From contig QGHH01000002.1 of the NCBI GenBank assembly GCA_003640645.1, forward strand, positions 298,180 to 362,179: a stretch of DNA of 64,000 nt, in the 5' to 3' direction. Numbering within the stretch: the first letter of the stretch is position 1; each line of letters begins with the position of its first letter. Positions 54,565-62,825 of this stretch are shown here, piece by piece. The translations under genes and the position numbers were made by a program. Source of the DNA: Fredinandcohnia aciditolerans. GTDB taxonomy: Bacteria > Bacillota > Bacilli > Bacillales > Bacillaceae_L. Under the pieces are notes generated by a model that worked only from the letters and a program-made list of their open reading frames with translations, was not told the origin of the DNA and did not search any database.

Positions 54565-54602
54565 GCTGAGCTCTTGTGATGGAGCTTGGCTTTTTGTTTT
54601 TT
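54565..54602 (+). terminator. Terminator after degU
   Basis: GCTGAGCTC (54565-54573) pairs with GAGCTTGGC (54582-54590) using two wobble pairs, followed by TTTTTGTTTTTT. Confidence 0.82.
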
Positions 54603-54664
54603 ATGGGAATGGTGTGATGTTTATAGTAAAATTTAGCTATAAGTAAATAGGAAGTGATAATAAA

Positions 54665-55615
54665 ATGAAGAAGAATAGTGTATTTCATTTTTTAGGAGAG
54701 TTCTCAAGCCAATTAGAAGAAGCAGCATTAAGGGTAGAAGCTCTATTATGGGAACAACCACAGGTGGCTTTAACTCAAGCGCGCTTATTCGGAGAATTAA
54801 TTGTTACGATGATTCTGGAGCAAGAGAATATGAACGAAGGATTTGCACTCACACAGGTACAAAAGATTAGAAAGTTATATAGTCATGATATTATTTCTGA
54901 CGACGTATATAAAAAGCTAGAATATATCAGAAAGAATGGCAATATTGCGGTTCATCAAGTGGTTGAGATAGACCAAGAAGTAGCAAAAGAAGCACATCGG
55001 ACCATTTTTGACTTAGGGGTACGGTATGCGGAAGTCTATGTAAGCCATACCTTTACAGCACCTGCATACAAATTACCTTCCCAGCGAATCCAAGACTTTG
55101 ACGTGATGAAACAATGGATGGACGATTACATTAAAGAAACACAGCAACAGTTAAGGGAAATAGAAGAACAACTAAAGGAATTGAAAGAAGAAAAGAAACA
55201 GCAACCAGTTGTTGAAAAGAGATCACATGTTTCTCCGGAAAAGACAAAAGAGCGACATGTTCCCTTGGACAGATTTCAACAAACATTTGAAAATGCCCAT
55301 TTTACCTTTACGAACCTTTCAAAAAAAGCGGCTGAATTCCAATTTGAAGATTTCAAAACAGGTTTTGTTTATTTATTGGATAATATTAATCCAACAATTA
55401 CTGTACATCCTTGGTTAGTTGAAAAAGCCAACTTGTTTGAAGAAGTGCAGGCGAAACCACTGAAAAATACGGCTTTAAGACGCTTCCCGAAAAAAGAGGA
55501 AGACGGCCAACTTAAATCAAATTATGGATATCCGTTTACGTTCCAAACAAATGGCGAACTAGAGTTTTTGTTGAAGCGAATAATGAAAGTGCTAGAATCT
55601 GAAAAGGTAATTTAA
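54665..55615 (+). CDS. DUF4145-like protein of unknown function
   Basis: Residues about 25-125 resemble the DUF4145 helical domain also found at the N-terminus of some type I restriction subunits: QARLFGELIVTMILEQEN, QVQKIRKLYSHDIISDDVYK and EYIRKNGNIAVHQ. A charged coiled coil follows near 150-195 (KETQQQLREIEEQLKELKEE), then a C-terminal region of about 100 residues that I do not recognise. There is no signal peptide. GGAAGTGA lies upstream of the ATG, and terminators flank it on both sides, so it is a single-gene unit. No restriction or defence partner is adjacent. Function not assigned. Confidence 0.6.
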   Translation: MKKNSVFHFLGEFSSQLEEAALRVEALLWEQPQVALTQARLFGELIVTMILEQENMNEGFALTQVQKIRKLYSHDIISDDVYKKLEYIRKNGNIAVHQVVEIDQEVAKEAHRTIFDLGVRYAEVYVSHTFTAPAYKLPSQRIQDFDVMKQWMDDYIKETQQQLREIEEQLKELKEEKKQQPVVEKRSHVSPEKTKERHVPLDRFQQTFENAHFTFTNLSKKAAEFQFEDFKTGFVYLLDNINPTITVHPWLVEKANLFEEVQAKPLKNTALRRFPKKEEDGQLKSNYGYPFTFQTNGELEFLLKRIMKVLESEKVI

Positions 55616-55624
55616 TATATTAAG

Positions 55625-55659
55625 AAGGCTTTCCTCATGTGATGAGGTTAGCCTTTTTT
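55625..55659 (+). terminator. Terminator after the DUF4145-like gene
   Basis: AAGGCT..CCTCAT (55625-55638) pairs with ATGAGG..AGCCTT (55642-55655), followed by a T-run. Confidence 0.88.
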
Positions 55660-55738
55660 ATTTTCTCAGGAAGGAGAAACTATTAATCAAATTTCAAAGT
55701 GGATTGTTCTTATTAAAGAAATATATATTGAAAAGTGC

Positions 55739-55796
55739 TTGAAATCAAAGAATAAATACGTTATGGTATATACAGGTTGTTCTCTTAAAAGAACAA
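55739..55796 (+). promoter_or_regulatory. Promoter and leader hairpin of the sipW-like operon
   Basis: -35 TTGAAA (55739-55744), 17-bp spacer, -10-like TATGGT (55762-55767). The presumed leader contains a 7-bp stem TTGTTCT (55777-55783) / AGAACAA (55790-55796), about 25 nt before the AAGGAGTG ribosome binding site. No T-run follows the stem. Confidence 0.5.
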
Positions 55797-55832
55797 AATC
55801 CGAGATGTCCTTTTTTGAAAAGGAGTGAAAAT

Positions 55833-56375
55833 ATGCTAAAGAAGACATTAAGATGGAGTGGAAATGTATTATTTGCTTTATTCGTTCTGTTAAGTGTTTT
55901 AGTGTTGGTGTCGACCTTTCAATCGAAAAGTCAGATTGGACAAGTTCCCTCCATCCTTGGTTTTAAAATCATGACCGTGATGACAGGTAGTATGGAGCCG
56001 GAAATACACCCCGGAGATATGATTATCGTCAAGGGGAAGGATCCTAGTAAACTCCAAGTAGAGGACGTCATCACGTACCAAATGAACCAACAGACACTCG
56101 TAACACATCGAATCGTTGATTTGGTAAAGAAGGATGGGGAAACTCTTTATCAAACAAAAGGTGATGCCAATAATGTGGTGGATCATAATTTTGTGTCCTC
56201 AGACCAAATTGTAGGCGTTTTAGCTTTTACGATACCGAAGGCTGGGCATTTGGCCCAAATCTTACAAACCCCTACTGGTATTATCATAATCTCTCTTTTA
56301 ATTTTGTTGATAATAACGCTTGGAATGATCAAAAAGATGCTAACAGCACAGCGAGAAGAAACTAGTCATACATAA
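55833..56375 (+). CDS. sipW: SipW-like (ER-type) signal peptidase I
   Basis: Signal peptidase that matures TasA/camelysin-type biofilm proteins. An N-terminal membrane helix near residues 12-33 and a C-terminal one near 143-170. The catalytic Ser53 is in VMTGSMEPEIHPGDM and the base is His92 in TLVTHRIVD, the Ser-His arrangement of ER-type enzymes instead of the Ser-Lys of ordinary bacterial SipS. ATG at 55833 is chosen from AAGGAGTG 5-6 nt upstream. It heads a set with two TasA-like genes whose signal peptides look like SipW substrates. 180 residues, normal for the group. Confidence 0.93.
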   Translation: MLKKTLRWSGNVLFALFVLLSVLVLVSTFQSKSQIGQVPSILGFKIMTVMTGSMEPEIHPGDMIIVKGKDPSKLQVEDVITYQMNQQTLVTHRIVDLVKKDGETLYQTKGDANNVVDHNFVSSDQIVGVLAFTIPKAGHLAQILQTPTGIIIISLLILLIITLGMIKKMLTAQREETSHT

Positions 56376-56472
56376 TGCATTCCGCCGTTATTACTCATAA
56401 CTTATTTGATGAAGGAGGTGTCATTTAACTATTTTTAGCAGTTTAATACATTAGTAGAAACGGGAGGATACC

Positions 56473-57543
56473 ATGAAGAAAAAGAGTATTATTGGATTAG
56501 TTTCTTTGTTAGTTGTGTGTATTGCAGTTGTAGGTACGATTGCTTACTACTCGCTCAGTTTTAAAAGTGACAAGAATATGGCAACAGCTGCTAGCTTTAA
56601 AGTTGAAGCAAAGCATAATGGACAGGCGATTGGTGATGAGCAATTTCAGTTAGATGAGCTTTATCCAGGCATGGAAACAATAGAAGCCTATAGCTTTGAA
56701 GTGAATAAGAAAGGTACTGAAGTACCAGTAGAGTATCAAGTGAAGTTAACTCCATCTGGTGAATTGTTCCCTGCAAATGCGAATTCTCCAGTTACCTTTA
56801 CATTACAGCGTCAACTTGATGGCGAATGGGTATCTCTAGATCATTCAACTGCATTTAAACCGGAAGCTGACGTAGAAAACTATCGTATTTTAGTTGATTG
56901 GCCACACAGTGATAATGATATTGATTTTGAAGGTAAAAGTGGAAACATCCGCTTAGAGGTTATTGCAACACAAGTTGAAGCAAGTAGCGCTCAGGTAGCA
57001 AAAGAAAAGTATGAGGCAGTAAACGAAGAGTTCCTTGCATTAGATAAAGTTCATAATAACACTTCTTTTAATAGAGGGAACTTTACAAAAGCTCAATCAG
57101 ACGCAGTGCAAGATTCAATTAATGAGCTAGCTGCTTACGTTGATGGATTAGTAGACGGAAAAACAAAGACTGAATTAAAGGCGAAAGTAGCAGATTTACA
57201 AAAAGCCCTAGATGAAAAAGTGGCATCTCGCTATGTGTATTATGAAGTTGTGGAAGAGGAAACACATTTTGAGCAGCTTAAGCTATCTATTTCTGGAGAA
57301 CTATTCTCCACTGCAAATGGAAGAACACAACATAATAATCCGATGTATACAAATTCTGGTGGAGAGAAAAACACAATTTATTTAAGATACTCTAATTTCT
57401 CATTTGTTAAACCTACAGTCGGTGATAAGGTAGATTTGAACTTAAGGTTTAGCAATAACGTGAAAAATATCGATGTAACTTTCACAAACCTTGGTGACGG
57501 CAAATGGCAAATTGAGAGTGATTGGTTAGTAGAAAAGAAATAA
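56473..57543 (+). CDS. TasA/camelysin-like secreted biofilm protein 1
   Basis: Member of the TasA/CalY (peptidase M73-like) group of SipW-processed matrix proteins. Signal peptide IIGLVSLLVVCIAVVGTIAY with the late Tyr-Tyr typical for SipW substrates, then FKSDKNMATAASFKVE. The core domain (residues about 40-170) contains FQLDELYPGME, VPVEYQVKLTPSGELFP, DWPHSDNDIDFEGKSGNIRL. Unlike plain TasA it has an extra 190-residue C-terminal part: a helical linker (FTKAQSDAVQDSINELAAYV) and an unassigned beta-rich segment to the end. GGGAGG precedes the ATG. The next gene encodes a paralogue of the core. Probably a surface fibre component; fibre formation itself is inferred from the family. Confidence 0.85.
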   Translation: MKKKSIIGLVSLLVVCIAVVGTIAYYSLSFKSDKNMATAASFKVEAKHNGQAIGDEQFQLDELYPGMETIEAYSFEVNKKGTEVPVEYQVKLTPSGELFPANANSPVTFTLQRQLDGEWVSLDHSTAFKPEADVENYRILVDWPHSDNDIDFEGKSGNIRLEVIATQVEASSAQVAKEKYEAVNEEFLALDKVHNNTSFNRGNFTKAQSDAVQDSINELAAYVDGLVDGKTKTELKAKVADLQKALDEKVASRYVYYEVVEEETHFEQLKLSISGELFSTANGRTQHNNPMYTNSGGEKNTIYLRYSNFSFVKPTVGDKVDLNLRFSNNVKNIDVTFTNLGDGKWQIESDWLVEKK

Positions 57544-57632
57544 TTGAGGGATAAGTTTTGTCCTTTTGTTCTTTATTAAGAAAAACATGTGCATTATGAC
57601 GATCTATAACGTTTGAAAAAGGAGGAACCACA

Positions 57633-58529
57633 ATGAAGAAAAAAGCTTTATTCGGCCTAGCTTCCCTCTTAATTATTGCAATTGCGATTGTTGCAACAAC
57701 AGCTTATTTTACGAAGCAGTTCGTTAGTGACAATAACCCAGCAAAGGCTGCTGTTTTTAATGTGGATGTTGTGGATAGAGATGGTCAAACAATTGGGGAC
57801 GGAAAGTTCAATCTAGGGGAAGATTTCTATCCAGGTATGGAGCCTGTTGAAGTGTACAACTTTACAATCAAGAAAAATGATACGAAGCTTCCTGTTGAGT
57901 ACAGCGTGAACTTCACGCCAAGTGGCGAATTGTTGACTGGAGATACACCTATTGCTCTTGAACTTCAGAAGGATGTAGCGGGTGTGTGGACGAAGGTTGA
58001 CTACTCCACCACATTTAAGCCAGAAAATAACTCTGAAAGCTACCGCATTCTTGCAAGCTGGCCACATGGTGACAATGACATTGCATTCCAAGGTAAGACT
58101 GGAAACATGAAATTAGAGGTTACAGCAACCCAGGTTGATCCTGAAGAGGAAGTTGAAGGACCACCGTATTATACTGGTGAAGTTGCATTTAAGGCAACAC
58201 CTAACGGCTCTACTAGAAAGACTTCTGAGAAAGAAGTTAATTTTTATGTGAATAAAGAAGGATATAAGGTAATTGAAATCAACAAGGGTGAAACAGCTGG
58301 AGATTTTGAAACTAAGGTTGGTAATGTAAAAGTAGTTGGGGAAACCTTTAATGGCAAACTATATTACCGTGTGTATACAGAAAAAGAATACTATGCAAGT
58401 GAATCTCAGGTATGGAGAACAAGTACTGTTGATACATCTGTTGATGGGATAGTAAGGTTTAATGCTGTTCTCGGACCATACTTATCTATCGAATCTAAAG
58501 CTCTATACAATTGGTTTACTTCAAACTAA
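57633..58529 (+). CDS. TasA/camelysin-like secreted biofilm protein 2
   Basis: Paralogue of the preceding protein over the first 175 residues: SipW-type signal peptide (FGLASLLIIAIAIVATTAYF), FNLGEDFYPGMEPVEVYNF, PVEYSVNFTPSGELL and SWPHGDNDIAFQGKTGNMKL. It then diverges into a different C-terminal extension of about 120 residues (YYTGEVAFKATPNGSTRKT onwards) that I do not recognise. AAAGGAGG precedes the ATG. Two paralogues with conserved cores and unrelated C-termini suggest that they co-assemble and display different surface modules, which is inference. The gene is followed by a strong hairpin at 58541. Confidence 0.85.
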   Translation: MKKKALFGLASLLIIAIAIVATTAYFTKQFVSDNNPAKAAVFNVDVVDRDGQTIGDGKFNLGEDFYPGMEPVEVYNFTIKKNDTKLPVEYSVNFTPSGELLTGDTPIALELQKDVAGVWTKVDYSTTFKPENNSESYRILASWPHGDNDIAFQGKTGNMKLEVTATQVDPEEEVEGPPYYTGEVAFKATPNGSTRKTSEKEVNFYVNKEGYKVIEINKGETAGDFETKVGNVKVVGETFNGKLYYRVYTEKEYYASESQVWRTSTVDTSVDGIVRFNAVLGPYLSIESKALYNWFTSN

Positions 58530-58540
58530 TTTTTACAATG

Positions 58541-58573
58541 GCATAGGCTGACATTTAAATTGTCAGTCTATGC
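58541..58573 (+). other. Intercistronic stem-loop in the sipW-like operon
   Basis: GCATAGGCTGACA (58541-58553) pairs with TGTCAGTCTATGC (58561-58573) with one G-U pair and a 7-nt loop. There is no T-run after it, so it is more likely an mRNA-stability or partial-attenuation element than a terminator. Confidence 0.7.
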
Positions 58574-58599
58574 ATCACCATAATCGGGAGGTGACTTGA

Positions 58600-59442
58600 T
58601 TGAAAAAAACGATTCTAAGAGCAACTGGATTTTTATCAGCGGGCATATTAATCTCCGCCATTTTACAAGCAAATACTCCTACATTCTCATACTTTACCAC
58701 CCAATATCAAGATGTAATCAATGTTTCGACTGCTTCAGCGGAAGACCTGATTAAACATGTAGAAGTGATTAAGAAAAAGGATGGTAGTTTAGTAGTTGAG
58801 GTGGTCCGTGATAGTGATTATGGTTATCGACCCGATGTCGGCTTTTCGATTGAAGGAGATTTGGCCGAATACATTTTACATATCAATCCAATCAATGCTG
58901 AAAAAAATGGAACCTACTCTATTCCGCTCGAAGCCAATATTAACGCCTATCAATTTTTAGAGCTTTTAACGATGAAGTTCTCTGGAAAGGAAAAAACTGT
59001 CAAAGGAAAACTCACTGCAAAGAATTTTGATGGTCAAGTTATCGCAACAAAGGATATTGAGCTAGACATTGATTATTTGTTAGGTCGAATTGATGATGAA
59101 ATTGTAAGAAACTATCCGAAATTAGACAAGGTTGATGATCCTAAAGCCATTGAAGACCTAGCAAACCTGATTGCTTTTTTAGCTAAGGGTGTGAATTTGG
59201 AAGAAGAATCGAGTGAAGTTATCGTTAAAACTCTTGCTCCGGATTTACTAGAAAAGCTTGAATCTCAACAGAAACAGCTTGATGAAGAAAACAAAGAAAG
59301 ATTAAAACTGCTTGAAGAAATTGAATCACTTAAACGGCAAAAAACGGAACTTCAATCGAGCCTAGAAAAGGTAGAAAAGATTGAAGATGAACAGCTTGAA
59401 GAATCTAAAACAAAAGATGAGGCAAATGAGGATGTTAACTAG
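58600..59442 (+). CDS. Secreted coiled-coil protein of the sipW-like operon (possible assembly or anchor protein)
   Basis: Not recognised as a named family. Signal-peptide-like N-terminus (ATGFLSAGILISAILQA) followed by NTPTFSYFTT, a SipW-substrate-like motif, then a beta-rich region to about residue 150. From about residue 215 to the end it is a charged coiled coil (LEKLESQQKQLDEENKERLK). TTG at 58600 is supported by GGGAGGTGA 5 nt upstream. Position after two TasA-like genes recalls the role of TapA, which anchors and assembles TasA fibres, but no clear TapA similarity is visible to me. A weak terminator follows at 59480. Confidence 0.65.
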   Translation: MKKTILRATGFLSAGILISAILQANTPTFSYFTTQYQDVINVSTASAEDLIKHVEVIKKKDGSLVVEVVRDSDYGYRPDVGFSIEGDLAEYILHINPINAEKNGTYSIPLEANINAYQFLELLTMKFSGKEKTVKGKLTAKNFDGQVIATKDIELDIDYLLGRIDDEIVRNYPKLDKVDDPKAIEDLANLIAFLAKGVNLEEESSEVIVKTLAPDLLEKLESQQKQLDEENKERLKLLEEIESLKRQKTELQSSLEKVEKIEDEQLEESKTKDEANEDVN

Positions 59443-59479
59443 TAGGGTACTGGAACAATTGAATATAAAGAGGTAAAAG

Positions 59480-59509
59480 ACGGGAAACGACATCGTAACC
59501 CGTTATTTT
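59480..59509 (+). terminator. Terminator-like hairpin ending the sipW-like operon
   Basis: ACGGG (59480-59484) / CCCGT (59499-59503) with an inner ACG/CGT stem, followed by TATTTTTATG. Moderate strength. Confidence 0.55.
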
Positions 59510-59590
59510 TATGCTTTCAGGAAGTGACATACCCGTCAATTTCATTTAGAATGGAAATTATAAAGAAACTCAGACAGGAAGGTAAAAGAT

Positions 59591-60433
59591 ATGAAAACGG
59601 CGATTGTAACTGATAGTACAGCTTACATACCACTGGAACTTCGAGAAAAACTTAATATACATATGATTCCGCTAAGTGTCGTATTTGGTGAAGAAAGCTA
59701 TCGTGAAGAAGTCGACATTACTGCGGAGGCGTTCTACGATGAACTTAAGGCGCGTAAGGAATTGCCAACAACATCACAGCCACCAATCGGTGAGTTCGTA
59801 GAGCTTTTTAAAAAGCTTGGAAAAGAAAATGATGCGATTATCAGTATTCATCTTTCAAGTGGAATAAGTGGAACTTACCAAGGTTCCGTGACGGCGGGCG
59901 AAATGGTAGAAGGTGTAAAGGTTTACTCATTTGATTCTGAAATCAGCTGTATGGTGCAGGGCTTTTACGCGTTGGAAGCAGCCGAAATGGCGAGTGAAGG
60001 AAAGTCTGCTGAAGAAATTATGGAACGGCTTCAAGAAATTAAAAAAACTGTTCGCGCCTATTTTATGGTGGATGATCTGACGAATCTTCAGCGTGGCGGC
60101 CGTTTGAGCGGGGCTGCGGCTTTTGTAGGAAGCTTGCTTCAAGTGAAGCCGATCCTTCACTTCGATGATAAAGTGATTGTACCTTTTGAAAAAATTCGCA
60201 CTCGTAAAAAAGCACTAAATCGAGTGTTTGAATTATTTGATGAAGATGCGAGTAAGGGTGTGCCAATGCGTGCAGCATTGATTCATGCAAACATCGAAGA
60301 GGAAGCAATGGAATTAAAGGCTGAGCTAGAAAAGAAATATCGACATGTTGAATTTTTACTAAGCTATTTTGGACCGGTAATTGGAACCCATCTTGGTGAA
60401 GGTGCAATTGGGTTAGGATGGTACATGAAGTAA
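59591..60433 (+). CDS. DegV family fatty-acid-binding protein (YviA-like)
   Basis: DegV-fold protein that binds a fatty acid; in Gram-positive bacteria relatives act as FakB, presenting fatty acids to the kinase FakA. Landmarks are AIVTDSTAYIPLELREKLN, TTSQPPIGEF, ISIHLSSGISGTYQG, YFMVDDLTNLQRGGRL and the end GPVIGTHLGEGAIGLGWY, which binds the carboxylate. Its place between degU and comFA matches the B. subtilis order. AGGAAGGT precedes the ATG and a terminator follows. 280 residues, complete. Lipid specificity is not predictable. Confidence 0.94.
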   Translation: MKTAIVTDSTAYIPLELREKLNIHMIPLSVVFGEESYREEVDITAEAFYDELKARKELPTTSQPPIGEFVELFKKLGKENDAIISIHLSSGISGTYQGSVTAGEMVEGVKVYSFDSEISCMVQGFYALEAAEMASEGKSAEEIMERLQEIKKTVRAYFMVDDLTNLQRGGRLSGAAAFVGSLLQVKPILHFDDKVIVPFEKIRTRKKALNRVFELFDEDASKGVPMRAALIHANIEEEAMELKAELEKKYRHVEFLLSYFGPVIGTHLGEGAIGLGWYMK

Positions 60434-60441
60434 AAAAATGG

Positions 60442-60472
60442 GTGCCGTACTTGGGTACGGCGCTGTTTTTTT
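60442..60472 (+). terminator. Terminator between the degV-family gene and comFA
   Basis: GCCGTAC (60444-60450) / GTACGGC (60455-60461) with a wobble extension on both sides, followed by TGTTTTTTT. It insulates comFA from the degV-family gene. Confidence 0.88.
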
Positions 60473-60493
60473 AAAAAGATTGGAGGGTTACCT

Positions 60494-61984
60494 ATGAGAT
60501 TTTTACTAAAAAATGAACTATTAATCCCAGAACATTTATCGGACAAGCCTGAAGTCAAACGAATTTCGGACCATGAATCTGGCCACTCCCGACCACTAAA
60601 TCCCTCTTATGACTACTCTCCGCAACTCCAACAACTACTCTACGGCAAGCAAATTTTACTCGAAGAAATTCCAGTTTCTCTTGAAGACATACAACAACAT
60701 TATGTGAATGGTTTTGTGCATTATCGAAAATGCATCACAAAAACAAAAGAAGGGTATTCCTGTGTTCGCTGTGGGAATTCGGACCAAAAGCTTTTTGCGT
60801 CGTTTGAATGTGCGCGCTGTTATCAGGAATGTACGTATTGCAGAAAGTGCATTAATATGGGGCGGATGAGTGAATGTACAGTTATGGTAAGTTGGGCAGG
60901 AGCCAGTCCGAAAGTTGAAATTCCGGATAAACCACTTGAATGGGAAGGATCACTCTCAGCTGGACAACAAAAAGCTTCAACTGAACTTATACGGGCTGTT
61001 CAGACAAATGATCAGCTTCTAATTTGGGCCGTCTGTGGAGCGGGAAAAACAGAGATTCTGTTTGAAGGAATTGAAACAGCACTTCAAGCTGGTAAAAGAG
61101 TTTGTATCGCTACACCACGAACCGATGTTGTCATTGAGCTAGCCCCTCGGATAAAAGCCGCATTCCCCCTGGTTGATGTCATCGCCTTATATGGAGGGAG
61201 CGAGGATCGCAATAAGACAGCCCCTATTACACTCTCCACAACTCACCAATTGCTTCGCTTCTACAAAGCCTTCGACATGATCATCATCGATGAAGTGGAC
61301 GCCTTCCCGTATTCCGTGGAGCCGATACTCCAATATGCTGTCAACCAAGCTAAAAAGGATATCTCTTCCACCATCTACCTTACCGCCACTCCAAATAAAA
61401 CATGGAAAAAAGAAATTTCAGCCGGGAAAAGAAAAGCTGTCACGATTCCTGCGAGGTACCATCGTCAACCATTGCCCGTGCCTGAATATGTATGGTGTGG
61501 GAACTGGGAGAAGAGACTAAAAAAGAAGAGGCTACCAGGGAATCTGATGGCCTGGATTAAGGAACATCTTGAAAAGGGGAAACAGGCTTTTTTGTTTGTC
61601 CCACGGATTACATATCTGGAAAGCATCGTCCAAGTTTTGCAGTCTATTGAACCACGAATACAAGGTGTCCATGCCGAGGACCCCGAGCGTAAAGAAAAGG
61701 TAGCTCGATTTCGTACTGGCGAAATCCCAATTATCGTCACAACGACCATTTTAGAAAGAGGAGTAACTGTTCCGAATATTGATGTGGCCGTCCTGGGCGC
61801 AGAGGATCGAATTTTTACGGAGAGTGCATTAGTGCAAATTTCAGGCCGGGTTGGCCGCAGCGCTCAATTTCCAACCGGTCAGATATTATTTTTTCATTTT
61901 GGAAGAACAATGGAAATGGTGAAGGCGAAACAGCATATCGAAAAAATGAACATAGAGGCTCTCCAAAACGGCTTCATTGATTGA
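60494..61984 (+). CDS. comFA: ComFA DNA translocation helicase
   Basis: Membrane-associated DEAD-like ATPase that drives uptake of transforming DNA. The N-terminal zinc-binding segment near residues 91-131 has Cys pairs CVRCGN, CARCYQECTYCRKC and SEC. The helicase core has Walker A AVCGAGKTEI, the DEVD box IIIDEVDAFPY, TLTATPN-like YLTATPNKT, and motif VI QISGRVGRSAQFPTG. GGAGGGTTACC precedes the ATG. I see no ComK-box pair in the 60 bp before it, most of which is the upstream terminator. 496 residues, normal. A sortase gene follows 66 nt later, an addition compared with the B. subtilis comF operon. Confidence 0.96.
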   Translation: MRFLLKNELLIPEHLSDKPEVKRISDHESGHSRPLNPSYDYSPQLQQLLYGKQILLEEIPVSLEDIQQHYVNGFVHYRKCITKTKEGYSCVRCGNSDQKLFASFECARCYQECTYCRKCINMGRMSECTVMVSWAGASPKVEIPDKPLEWEGSLSAGQQKASTELIRAVQTNDQLLIWAVCGAGKTEILFEGIETALQAGKRVCIATPRTDVVIELAPRIKAAFPLVDVIALYGGSEDRNKTAPITLSTTHQLLRFYKAFDMIIIDEVDAFPYSVEPILQYAVNQAKKDISSTIYLTATPNKTWKKEISAGKRKAVTIPARYHRQPLPVPEYVWCGNWEKRLKKKRLPGNLMAWIKEHLEKGKQAFLFVPRITYLESIVQVLQSIEPRIQGVHAEDPERKEKVARFRTGEIPIIVTTTILERGVTVPNIDVAVLGAEDRIFTESALVQISGRVGRSAQFPTGQILFFHFGRTMEMVKAKQHIEKMNIEALQNGFID

Positions 61985-62050
61985 TTTTGCAGCCCATTTT
62001 GATTATGATTAAAGATAACGGACAAAGAACGAATATGGTGGTGGTTTCCA

Positions 62051-62638
62051 GTGAAAAAGGTTGTTTATACGTTTGCGCTTTTGTTAATCATCGGTGGAGT
62101 ATCATTGACAGGTTACTCGGTTTTTCAAATTTGGGATCTAAATCAAGCACAAAAAGAAGCATTGGTTCAGGCGGAAGAACTTATTTCAACGAATCCTGTA
62201 GAGGAAGAAGCAGAGAAGGAAATTGTGATTCCAACTTTTAGAAAAGGCGAGACAATGGGAGTTTTAGAAGTTCCAAAGCTTGGTGAGAAAATGCCAATTA
62301 TCGAGGGAACTGATGAGGATGAGCTGGCAAAGGGTGTAGGGCATTATCTAGGCACCGCGCTACCTACGCAAAATGATCAAATCGTTCTATCCGGTCATCG
62401 CGATACAACCTTTAGACGTTTTGATGAGCTCGAGATCGGTGACACTTTTGTTGTGAAAATGCCATACGGTGATTTTACTTATGAAATTGTGGACACAAAA
62501 ATCGTAGATGCGGACGACCGGACCATCATTAAATCAACGGCCCCAAATGAGGAACTTGTTGTGACAACCTGTTATCCATTCGGATACATTGGAAACGCGC
62601 CACACCGCTTTATTTTCTATGGAAAAATGGTAAATTGA
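62051..62638 (+). CDS. Class D sortase
   Basis: Membrane transpeptidase that anchors LPxTG-like proteins to the wall. GTG at 62051 follows GGTGGT. An N-terminal membrane helix (VVYTFALLLIIGGVSLTGYS) precedes the sortase beta-barrel: GVLEVPKLGEKMPIIEG, VLSGHRDTTF with catalytic His116, ELVVTTCYPFGYIGNAPHRF with Cys174 and the following Arg. The TTCYPF pattern and short length suggest class D, the type seen in Bacillus YhcS and B. anthracis SrtC. No protein in the window ends with a recognisable sorting signal, so its substrate is elsewhere. It lies between comFA and comFB and is followed by a terminator. Confidence 0.92.
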   Translation: MKKVVYTFALLLIIGGVSLTGYSVFQIWDLNQAQKEALVQAEELISTNPVEEEAEKEIVIPTFRKGETMGVLEVPKLGEKMPIIEGTDEDELAKGVGHYLGTALPTQNDQIVLSGHRDTTFRRFDELEIGDTFVVKMPYGDFTYEIVDTKIVDADDRTIIKSTAPNEELVVTTCYPFGYIGNAPHRFIFYGKMVN

Positions 62639-62645
62639 CCTTGTG

Positions 62646-62682
62646 ACCCCTAAGCTGGACGGAATCTAGCATAGGGGTTTTT
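62646..62682 (+). terminator. Terminator after the sortase gene
   Basis: ACCCCTA (62646-62652) / TAGGGGT (62672-62678) with an inner GCT/AGC extension, followed by TTTTT. It separates comFB-comFC from comFA and the sortase. Confidence 0.82.
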
Positions 62683-62825
62683 GGATAGGACCAAAGTATA
62701 GTTTTTCAAGCGTAAAAAAGGAATACTACAAAGTGATGTCAAATTAATGGATGAGGTCAAAATCATTTCCAATTTATGTTTATCATGTAATAATAAAAAA
62801 AGATAAAGAGAATGGAGAGGTTCAT

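Noticed and set aside
60434-60493. ComK box before comFA
   Set aside because: The gap is filled by the terminator and ribosome binding site; no paired AAAA-N5-TTTT boxes with correct spacing are visible.
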